DNA of 64,000 nucleotides. It comes from Erythrocercus mccallii (lineage: Eukaryota; Chordata; Aves; Passeriformes; Dicruridae). The DNA is taken from positions 1 to 64,000 of the forward strand of contig VZRG01002381.1 of the NCBI GenBank assembly GCA_013397435.1. The letters are read 5' to 3'. The position numbers and the translations under genes were made by a program. Of this stretch, positions 25,803 through 36,774 are shown one piece after another (the stretch's first letter is position 1; every line of letters begins with the position of its first letter). The notes under the pieces were generated by a model. That model was not told the origin of the DNA and searched no databases. It saw only the letters and a list, made by a program, of their open reading frames with translations.

Positions 25803-28800
25803 AACTGGACAGTAACCTACTGTCACCGTATCAATCCTGCCATCACCTCAATCCTGCAGATGTTTCCAATTTTATAATCAGTTGTACTTATGCTTTTAAG
25901 GCAGCATCAGGAATCTTAAAATAATTTTTAAAACATTTGAATAATGTGCTATCTCTACTGGTATGCTACAAAATCAACATTTAGAAACCCTGGGCAAAAT
26001 TGTTTAGCTTACTTTTGATTATGCAATTGTAATGCTTATTTGCATATATTATGTTAGTAAAAAAATGTGTTGAGGAAAATAGGAAAGGGATTGACTGGGG
26101 ATCATCTTAAAAAACAGTAAAATACCTATAATCGACAACAATGTCTAAGAATGGAAAAACTCTAGCTGCAGCCCTTTCTGCAATGTCACTAATGGTTGCT
26201 GTGGAAATAACTGTCATTAATCCAAAATTGAAAGCAGGAAGCATCTGGAAATTCACAGTTCAGTCTGCAGCATCTCTAGTGTTAAATTTCTAATGTAAAA
26301 ATTTCTCACCCATAAATCATATTCTCTCAATCCTTTTCTGCCTCCCACCCAGCTGCACCTCCACCCACCCTACTGCAAGGCTGTACTGTTTGTGCAAGGT
26401 AATGTTCATCGCTGCATATAGTAAAGTGATTCTACCTTCTGTTACCCAACAGTTCTTCCTTTTCAATCCATATCATTAATAGTTAGTCACAGAGCTATTA
26501 TTCATTTTTTGAACTCCTAAAATGAGATATCACTGATAGGTTTATATCCTTAGCAACTGCACATGGAGAACTGTATTTTGCTCAGCCATATCATCACATG
26601 TTCCTATTTCTGCTTGCAAACAGACTCTTGTTGTTGTTAAAGAACGGGTGTCAACAACAGGGTATTTCATACCAGTTAATACGTACAGCATGTCTTTACT
26701 TCCCCAGCAATGTCACTAGTTTGAGTGACTGCAGTCATTCAGCCCCAAAGTAGGTTTCTCTACTAGCTAGTACCTATTAACCCTTGGTTCTACTATAAAA
26801 AAATACATAAGTGCGTATATATAAATACATATATAGGTTTGCCTTAAATAATCCTGCCTCCTTATATGTAGAAGCAAGGCAGACATGTGAAATTGTCTAA
26901 ACTATTTGATGGTATAGTGATAATTACTCCTGTAAATACATATGCTTATTTTAAAATTTTATATTTAGTATTTTTACTTGAATTATTTACTACATATTCC
27001 TTCATTTTATTCCATATGCACTGTAAAGAATACCCCAAATAGAAGAGATTAGACTATGACATTCTTTAAAGAAAATGTAATTGTTTCAATAGTCATAATC
27101 AGATTTTATATGTACTAGGAAAGAACATGTAGGATATGCAAGAACTTTAAAAAATAACAGATCTAACAGATCTAACTACATGTTTGCATTAACATAATTT
27201 TCTATAATAAAGGAAGATGTTTTGGAAGACTTCCTTCTGTTATAATAAACATGAAGGGAACTCAGTGGTCAGCTGGTCTTTCTACATAGACCCAATCTGG
27301 ACAGACCCTCTCATATATATTTATCCCTTTCTTAACACAGTAACAACATTCATAAACAAGGAAAGTCATGAGGTCAGAGAATTCTATAGTGGCACAAATA
27401 CTTAAAAGCTGACATCTCTGTGAGTAAATTCTCCATTTGATAAGGAAAATATGTTCACTGTTCAAATCCCATGTCTTGATCTGGATGCTTTTTCGCCAGA
27501 ATTGGCAGTGGACTTTTTGCAACTCTGCATTCCTTTTAGGTCAACCATGTTTCAAAAGCACCACAAGGAATCCAAAACTCACAAACTTAATACAACTGTT
27601 ACCTCCTTACACAGGGGAAGCTTTTGTTCATGCAGTGCTAGAGTAACATTGTGTTCCATACACAAACCTAGCTGGTATGGTCAGCCTTCCATTTCTATAT
27701 ATGCAACCATGTTAAAAAAATAGAAACAAAACCAAGCTCAGCAAAGCTGGGATCATATGTGGAGTTATTTATTACAAAATACTACAATTTTGCTCCATTT
27801 ATCCCTCTTTTTGTTGTTCTTTCGCCAGTCTCACTTTCCTTTCCTAAAGAAACCTTTCCTAAAGAGTCAGAGCCACTGCATCTTACAGTCATAAATACTT
27901 TACCTGCAAAACAAAGAGACAAAATGACTTGAGTTTTGAATTAGCAATATGAGAACTATAGGATGTTGTTCCTTCAGGCTTCAAAGACAGCCAGAAAAGT
28001 CCATTACCCTTTCTTTCAAAGGATATTATCAACTCAGCCAGCACATGGTGGTTTTCTGTAGGCCTAGGTCTTCAGAAGGAAGGCAGAAATAAGGCAACAG
28101 GTGAGGTAGAGTTCTTGAGGAGCACAGGGTAAAGTCAGGGTTCTGAAGGGATACCATTAATTACAAAATGGGACTAAGATGTGTCAGGTAGTACTTAACA
28201 CTTAAACTAGAGTATGTCTGTCTATATTTTTTTTAAAAAAAATATGATTAAATTACAGAGAGGACAAATTAAATAGATACTACTACCACATGACATGCCA
28301 CTTCTATGAAAATGGTATTCTCAGGTATGTATATCTGCACCTGCTATGCCAAGCTCTTCAAAACAGCGCCTCTTCAGTAACTCTCCTAGAAAAAGTATAC
28401 TTTTGGCCTTGAGAGGTGGAGGATATTTTGTAATACCTCCAGCTGAATTTGTCTGTTGAACATAGATATGTGTGTATATATCATGCATATATTCACACAG
28501 ATGCACATACAAACAGTTGTGAACATTTCCATTTCTTCGTCCCATTGAAAATGCTACAAAAGTCTCTCTTGTCAGTTATCTTTACTGAAAATAGAAAAGG
28601 ATTGTTTTATTAGCAAATACTTTATTGTTATAATCATAGTTATCCATTCCTTTAGTTAGTTCTTATTGCCAATGGAGATTATTCTGTCTTTCCCCAATGA
28701 CGCTCTATTTGTCACTATTCTGGGCATTAATCCAAGTCCAAAGATAGGAATGAAAATTATAGGCTCTTCCTACATAGCTTTCCTTTTTAGCAACTTCATG

Positions 28801-30889
28801 CAGGCTCCACATTAGCAACTTCTAACTTCTCTCAGATTTCTTCCTACATAAGTAATTCTCAAAAATTCTCCACTTTTGATCAAAAGTGGAAAAAAATCAG
28901 GTCAATGCTCAAAGGAATCTTATCCTTTAACTTCTTACTGAAAATACTTATTTTTCATTTATTTTCCTAAATTCAAATAAAGGTAGGAGATTGGGGTGGG
29001 GGGGTGAAGGTGTTGTTTACTTGAAGCATTTTCTATAGCATATAGCACATTAATATCTGACATAAAATAATTAATGGATTTTTCTTCACAGTAGTTCCAT
29101 AAAATGGAAAATGTCATTGATCTCATTTTAGCAGTAGGAACTCATACACAGATAGTGAACTGCATGTGCAACATCATAAGAGAAGAATATGCTGAAATCA
29201 TGAACACCTTTCTGGAAATACAATTCTTTTCATTCCTAATTCTTTTCAGTGTTTTGGAAATTATTGCTATATATTTTTACTATTGTTCTACATGTTAATT
29301 AAACAGAGTGTTGAATACAACTTTTTTATTTGATCTAATTCATCACACTATATTAATGGATAGAAGCTCAGTTATGGGTCATGATTTATTCTGCCAAATG
29401 TTAACAAACAAGTTGGAAAAGCTATTAATAATATGCATTAAGTAACCAATAAAAATAGATAACCAAATTAAATTCACTCCTAGTCTGAATTAATTGACAG
29501 CAAGTCTATTTTAAAGCAGGAGACAGAACTAAGGTGTCACTGTAACCATCTGTCATATATGCTTTGACAAAGAGGAGAGACTTGTAAGGTACATCCACAT
29601 TCTAGTGTTAAAGGAAAATCTATGTATGTTATATGGAGCCCCTACATACCAATAGGAGTATGTTGGACCAAAACCTGCTCTCTGTATGTTTATCAAATCT
29701 CTTGGTTTATATCAAGTAGATACTTAAGAGAGGATCTACTGTTTTACTGAACTTCAAAGGAAACTACATTTGCATGTAGCTCTTCAACCTCTAAAATAAA
29801 ATCAACAGCTTGTTCCAGATACTTTTTGGCTGCATTTCACAATGTAATGTTTTCATTTAGGATTAAAATTAGCAATCAAATATGATTACGAAGTGAATAG
29901 TGATTGGGAAGCACTTAATCACCTAACCAAGATAAAACATTAGGACTGGCAAATCAGAAAATACTTTTGAAAGAAAAATAGAAGAGGTTGCAAATGCAGT
30001 CAAAAGATAAGTTAAATGGCAGGGAAGTCATTAACAAAATAATACTTGATAAGCCTGATTGCCTCCTACTTTTTTTTGCCCAACCATTTAAAAATTATCC
30101 CTTCGCACAATCCCTTTCTAGTTTTCTCCCTTTCCTCCTTCCCCTTTCTAGTCCTTTTGGCAGAACAAAAACTCCCTGTTTTTCTACTCCTTCTCAAAAG
30201 AAATCAGTTTTTCACTTACTAATGGATTCCAAACCTGCATTACTGCAGAACCAACTACAAGATACATACAAACAAGCGTATCATGCCTGCAAATAACAAA
30301 AAAACCCCACAAGAAGCGTAACAAAGTAATTCACTACATCCTACAGGTGTATGGAATTGGTTAGCTCTTCTGCTATAGTCATACAACACCATAGAGCATT
30401 TAGGAGTTTCACCACTGACTGCTCTTTGCCCAAGATTTCATCTTTTATATTGCTTCTATAAATCATATTTTAAAATAACGAACAAGGGAAAACTTATGGG
30501 GAGTTCATAGTTCCCAAAAGGATAGGAAAAAATTCTACCCCTTGTAACATAATAAATAAACTACAATCAGTTTAGTTGTTGTAACATTTTACACAGTAAG
30601 TAAATTAAATATTTACATAGCATCATTCAAGCACCAACTTCCTTGATCAGATTTGCAGTATCTTATCTCACCACTCTGCACAGAAAGAAATACGAGTTTG
30701 AAAGTGGTCCAGACTCATAACTGGACAGGCAATTGTAAGAAATGCCAACTTACAAAGACGGTCCTGAACAAGTCAGCAAAAGACAGGAGTTTGACTAATC
30801 TCTGACGCAATCATCTTAATTACTCTACATAAGTTTTGTCATGTTTTTATAATACGACACTCTTATCACTTGATTTTTATCTTTATTTT
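25803..30889. other. Non-coding intergenic stretch
   Basis: AT-rich sequence with no gene found. It holds a perfect 22-bp palindrome (28869-28890), a TATA/TACA-rich patch near 26800-26835 and a short G-rich run near 28991-29010. Confidence 0.5.
28869..28890. repeat. Perfect 22-bp palindrome
   Basis: Centred on TGATCA; the inner 20 bases are CCACTTTTGATCAAAAGTGG, and the next outer pair (T/A) also matches. There is no spacer. It could be a symmetric protein-binding site or chance. Confidence 0.9.
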
Positions 30890-31180
30890 CCGCCCCCGAT
30901 AAATCTTTTTGAGCACGGCAAAACGCCCACAGCGGATTCAGCGGCAGTTCCGAGCATTTCTTGGCAGTAGCCAGCGCGTCGGTGGGAGGGAAGCCTTTCC
31001 CTGCCCTGCGGCGGCTCCGTGCGGGCAGCGCGGGGCGGCGGCGCGAGCCCGCCCGGCCGGAGCGCCCCGAGCCGCGGCCAGCGCGGTGCCACAGCGCCCC
31101 CTGGTGCCCGCTCGCCGGCCGGCGCTGCTCCTGCACGTTACGGCGGCAGCGCGGAGCAGCGCGGAACGCGGGATGCCAAG
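30890..31180. promoter_or_regulatory. Orphan CpG island between the two genes
   Basis: About 290 bp of strongly GC- and CpG-rich sequence abruptly bounded by AT-rich DNA on both sides, 5.6 kb upstream of the SLC38A11 promoter island. Overlapping ORFs occur in all frames on both strands, as expected from a lack of stop codons in GC-rich DNA, and none resembles a protein. A good donor-like GTGAGT lies just downstream (31218), so it may be the first exon of a non-coding transcript. It also carries a CTCF-type motif. Confidence 0.8.
31091..31109 (-). promoter_or_regulatory. Strong CTCF-type binding motif
   Basis: The plus strand reads ACAGCGCCCCCTGGTGCCC. Its reverse complement contains CACCAGGGGGCGCT, a near-perfect match to the vertebrate CTCF core motif (known consensus CCACCAGGGGGCGCT type). 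Occupancy cannot be seen from sequence. Confidence 0.75.
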
Positions 31181-34100
31181 GCCCAGCAAAAAAGCTGTGC
31201 TCCTTAACCCTTGCTGGGTGAGTTCCTGGCCCTATGGTTTAGAAATGAACTGTATGAGGATATACCTGAGCAAGAACCACTCCTTTCTGCAAAGAGGAGT
31301 TAAAAACAAAGTGAAGAACTTCAGGAAAGGATCCATATTGTGTATTAGGGATTTACTTGTCAAAAGATGAGGAAAGGGGTCTGTTTACACTCAACAGTAT
31401 ATTGTGTTCTAACGTAGAAGAAAAATATTGAGTAAATTTACCTTAGTTTTTCAAATAAACCAGGAGCTTACCATATTTAGGGCAGCATTTTTATGTTACT
31501 ACAAGTATCAGTTCACCATCCACTTCAGAAAACACAGAAGATATATTCCCTAAAAAGGAAGGGAATCATGCCATTGCCTAGGATTTGTTCTGAAGACATT
31601 CAAGGATGAAAGAACAAAAAGCACAGCTGAAACAGCAAGCACTAGTAACAGAAAATAATACTGCTATACTTATTTTAATAATTTGAAAGTAAAAGCACAT
31701 AAGCAGTAATCAAAGAAATTTGGTTTACTTCTGTATAAGATCTGTTAAGGCATTGGAAAAATATTATAGTAAAAGCTCTAGGATTGCACATGCAGGTTAC
31801 CAGTGAATCAGTAACACCCAGCAGAATAGCAGCACATGCAGTATTAGCATCTTCTGCTACAGCTCAGAAACAGAACTAAATCAATTAAGCTAACAAGTGG
31901 GTAATACAGTGTCATTACTCTCAGCATAAATCAATACCATGCATGAGGCAAAGAAACTAAGAATACTTCACAAAAACACCTCTAAATATAATGTAAATAT
32001 AAGTATAAGCCTGTCAAATATGCCTCTGTGGCCTTACCTTTTGTTCTCTGAACACTGAATGCCTGCAGGCGAGCTGATGACTGGTAAGTTATCAGTCACT
32101 TGTGCCTTACTTTCTTGCCTCTAGTTCTACTTCTCTTAAGATCCTTTCATCTAAAATCTGTTACAGCAATACTTCAAGCAAATCCCAATTTTTGTAACTT
32201 CCTCCTCACTCAAATTCTAGCTCATACCCAGTAAACAAGGAGACACACTTGACTCCTCTGTTCAACTTCTCTTTTCCTCCCAAACAAGGGTAATCCAGCA
32301 GGTAAAAATGTGGTATCCCCTTTAATCCTAGACCCTTAGTTACACACGAGCAGAGTTAACTCCTAACCCACATCCTGTCACAGCACTTATCATCGAGTAA
32401 TTGGAATATTAAGCAACCATTTATTTTCTTAATTACTTTCTCAATTATTGTAAGGAAACAACAGTAGAGCTGTTGTGATTCAAAAGTACACAAGGAAAAA
32501 AACTTCCAAGCTTCTAGAAAGTTAAAAGAAACTTCTGGGATAGCAAATAGCCAGCTCTTTTTGGACTCATACACTTTAGCTGAGGAGTTACAGGGTGTAG
32601 CACAGCAAGGCAGCTCCCAATTCAGAGTCATGAGTTCTTAGTATAGCTGTCCAACACCAGTGTGCCTGCTCTCCAGGTTTCATTGTGGCTATTTTGAACT
32701 AGAAAAATTTCAGTTTTGATTTTCCCAGCTACAGATCTCATGAGATAATGAGTCAGAAAGACAAACAATGAGTTTACATTTCAAATTTGCCATAAGAAAA
32801 ATTCATATGTAACACTTCAATTTCTCCTCGTTGGTTTCATGTGACACAAATTAAATAAACAGGATATTATTTGTCACAACCAACTAGTAAGGCATAGCCA
32901 GTTGCAGTTTAAGATTTTGTTTTTCCTCCATATGCTTCCTTTGACCATAACAGTGAAGGAGAGGAGGCAGAAAATGTTATCATGTAAGACTGAAGCCCCA
33001 GGATCCACAATGAGAACCATCAACAAAAGGTTACCAACACTGTCTACACAAGACTTATCAATGATAAACTTAAAGACTGTTTCTCCAAAACAGATTATGG
33101 TACCTTCAACTCCCAGGAAAGAAAAAGCTGTACTGATAACTTCCAGGTCAGTTATTTAGTTTTTGTCCACTAACTTCACAAATACTATAGGTTCTTATGA
33201 AGGCCAGCTTAGAAGTTTTAGGACATAAACAAACATTTTCCTCAAACCGTAATTATTTTGAGTAGTTTCTGTAAAGCTCTATACACACAGGAGACCAGGT
33301 GCTTGGTATTTATTAAGCTCATCAGCTAAGCAACACAGGCAGACTGCCCCAGCTGTCATATTAGAAGGTTGCACTCCCTGGTAGTCCTGATCATCCTTGC
33401 AGGGGGCACAATATAGCTGGACAGTTTCCGCTCATTGCTCACATGCATCACCAAAGCTCATTTCTCAACAAAGTATTTTTTTAAGTGGTCCTTAATCTCT
33501 TCTTGTTATGCATCTCACAGCTAAGTTAATTTGCTGTTGAAAACATTAGTCCTATGTTTGCCTCAAAGACACTATTAAAAAGCAAAAGGTAACTGACTTT
33601 TTTACAAAGGACTAAAGAATCTTTGACATTAAAGTGTCATGCGATTATAACAATCATTCTTTACAATAAATGCTCATTTTTTTCTGTTTTATTCCTTCAT
33701 TTAGAGATAAAAGGAAATGTAGTCTTCTTTATATGTCAATTTTCAACACATGACTTATTTTTGTAGGCCTGCTTTGTGTCTAATCTCATATATTTAATCT
33801 TATATGGTTTCAGATGATGCAGACATTCTTGGAGTACACAAAGCGCTTATAGTCCTGACTCTTCTTTGGTTTCTTTTAATGCTCTAATATGTTTAATGCT
33901 TGTCAAAGATGCCAATGGTTTCGTTGGCATTTAGATATCTAGTTCTCAAGCAGCAACACTGGCAAAGCAGAAGTTGCAACAGCATGAGCTTCTCCACAAA
34001 GCTCTGCTAACATGGTTCAATACTGTCTCACTCTATTTACTACAGTTTATACACCTTGCCCAATGGGGATGTTTGTATGTAGTTTCTTAGATCACTCTTG

Positions 34101-36439
34101 GAGTTCTTTCAGGCAGCCATATTCATCTCACACGTGCCATTTCCAATACCACTAGTACCACTGAAATTAAGCAAAAACTTCCCCAGCCACTAATTAATTT
34201 GATTCCAAGATGAATACATCTGATCATCCCAAATCATTATTGCTTATATTTTCCAGTCACTCTATTGATAATTCAATTTAAGGCATATTCTCTGTCTAGT
34301 CCTCCTTGTAGAAAGTGTTTTGCCATAGAAAATTTCCCAAGATACTCTCCAGTAAATAAAAAATCTCCCTCTTTACTTTGTCTGTTCTGGTTTTATTGTG
34401 ATTGCTCTTCCCACCCAGCCTTCAATTTCTGTGGATCTTCAGGATTCTCTAGCAGAATTTCTGCTCATAAATACTAAAGGTACTAATAAAGATTCCTTTT
34501 TAGTGGTTGTTGCTCTAGCTCATTTTGGCCTCCTAGTATGTTTCTGCATTTAATGAAAATTTATGGTTGTTTCTGTTACCTTTTTCAGACACAAATTCTT
34601 TTTTGCCTTTTTTTTTTTTTTGAAGGTGCCATCTATTTGTTTGGCCTTTTTTTATAATTGTCTCCTGTGGTTTAATTGTGTGGGCATCCTTCAGAGCTTG
34701 ATCCTATAGCACAACCAGAGGGGTAAACAACTGTAGAAAGTGCCCTACAGCAAACTCCCAAAGAACATAATATAAACAGCAGATTCTGGACTTGCAGTGC
34801 ACCCTGAAATTTAATTCACAATGTACTGCAATCCTAACGCTAAGACTAAAACCAGTATTAAGCATTCTATACAATAACCATATTCCAAAGCACAAGAAGC
34901 ACAGAGTAATCAAAAACTACTCTCATAGTATAGGAAAAGCACCTCTGCACAATCTTTTGGGAAGTGCCTATTCCTTTCCCTAATTCACTGTTCCTATACT
35001 ATCAAGTTTATAAACACTACTAGGAATCATGCCAGTGTGACCAGTAGAAGTAAAATTATAGGACTGTTAAATAAGTGGATGCCTCATTCAGGCACTAGCT
35101 CCCTTATGTACTAAGAGCTGCATAGTAGGAGCTTGACTTAATATGTCAAAAAAAAAGCCTGAAGGATGTATCTGATTAATTATAAGGTTATACATGAGAA
35201 AGTATTTGAACAAAACAGAAATTATTTTCTAAGGTGACTAATGCACACTCCAAACAAGAATTAAAACAAAATCACATTATTTAGGGCACTATTGTAGAGC
35301 ATGTAGGTGTTAGATACAGAGGGCTTGTGAGAAAATTCCTGCAGTACTAAACATAGAGAGTCTGGTGGAAGACTCTCTTGAAAACTTACTATATGCTTTA
35401 TTACACTCTGCTTTAAGACATCTTAATTCTCTGGCTTTACACAGAATTCTTTGTACACTCCAAGAAAGAAAATAACATCGCTGCAAATCACGGGAATGGG
35501 ATCTTAGGCCTCTCAAAGTTTCTTTGCTGAGTCATGTCATCTGACTAGTCACACAAGAATACATGTCAGCTTGTAGCTTGTCATGGAAATGATTAGAGAT
35601 TTTTTTTTTGAAGGACCTGAAGCTAACGTGCTTAAGCTATTGAATAAAAACGTCATATATGCTCTTTATGTGCACTTTGTTCTCCATATTAAATCATATG
35701 CATCATCGATCTTTAAGGACAAAATTACTGATGCACAGCACATGTGCTCCTTTAACCACCACAGCTAACCCTAGCAAAGTATTATCAAATATAGGAGTTA
35801 TAAAAACTATAGAAAGGAAATTAGCACGCTCTATTTTCTCTGCTATTCAGTTGTCATCTCTCTGGCATTTTTTCCCCATAATGATTTAATCTTGCTGAAA
35901 ATTTTGGGTCCGCGTTCTGATGTTGCCCTCCAGTAATTGGAGTAAGTTCCCAAAGTTAGGTGGATTTTTTTACTCTTGCAGGCCCTACATTTTTTGTGCA
36001 GCAATACTGCACAAAATTAATGAGTGCCTCCAATTTTTTACTATGGTTTTTTGGTTAGGATGTATGTTTCTTTGTGTGGCTTGTTCCCAAAGCATATTTC
36101 TGCTGGTTTCAGCTCAGTATCTAGCGATTAAACTTTCAGCACTGTCATTTTGCATCTTTTAATTAGTTTGGCCTCTTCCCATACTTTCATTAGAACCTCA
36201 GAAAGCTCTTTATCTGATTCATCACTTTTTAAAGCAGATTACCCTCCCTGAGGAGAATGGCGAGGCCTTGCCAACAATACCGATATTGAAAAGCAACCGC
36301 AAATTAGCAGCTATGACATCGGACCTGGTTTTCGTTACACATCCCACCGAGAAACCTTTCCTGGTGCCCTCGGCGTAAACCAGCATTGGGTAAACTCCAA
36401 GTCTCACCAATTCAAGGCAGAGAAGCGCTTACTTTCTGG
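31181..36439. other. Spacer upstream of the SLC38A11 promoter
   Basis: Returns to AT-rich sequence with no confident exon or transposon. It contains an 85-codon ORF at 32902-33159 that resembles nothing I know and a T-run near 34609-34621. Enhancers could be present but cannot be recognised by eye. Confidence 0.5.
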
Positions 36440-36560
36440 AATGTTTCCAGTGAAGGGGCCGTCCGGAGGAGGGGCCGCCGCCTCACAGCCCCTGCCCGCC
36501 CGTGCGAGCCTTGGGCGCTCTTCCCGCACCTGACCGCGGTCCAGCAGGTCCTTGCAGCCG

Positions 36561-36586
36561 CGGGCCGGGCCGGGCCGGGCCGGGCC
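36561..36586. repeat. CGGGC pentanucleotide run, G-quadruplex type
   Basis: Five tandem CGGGC units give five GGG tracts separated by CC on the plus strand, satisfying the G3N1-7 quadruplex pattern. It lies about 160 bases 5' of the SLC38A11 start codon, in the promoter or 5' UTR. Confidence 0.9.
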
Positions 36587-36744
36587 AGGCGCGGCCGGAC
36601 GGGCGCGCACCGCCTTTCCCTTCTCGGGCCGCTCCGAGCCCGCCTGAGGGGAGCCCGTGCCGGGCGCGCGCCGGGCGGCACCGGCACCCCCCAGCCCAGC
36701 GGCGGCGCGAGGGACGCGGCGCGCCCGCCCCGGGCCCGCCGGCC

Positions 36745-36774
36745 ATGGAGCCGCCGGCGGCCGCCGCTCGCCAG
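36745..36774 (+). CDS. SLC38A11: SLC38A11 coding exon 1
   Basis: ATG in GCCATGG context (G at -3); encodes MEPPAAAARQ and is followed by donor GTATCG, phase 0. The frame is open further upstream to an ATG at 36502, so a longer N terminus is formally possible. The N terminus is poorly conserved in this family. Confidence 0.8.

Noticed and set aside
27462..27475. GTTCAAATCCC-like box suggesting a tRNA T-loop
   Set aside because: No matching acceptor stem, D-arm or anticodon arm can be folded upstream.
30909..31370. 153-codon ORF over the orphan CpG island
   Set aside because: Same GC artefact; no motif, and competing ORFs exist in at least four other frames.
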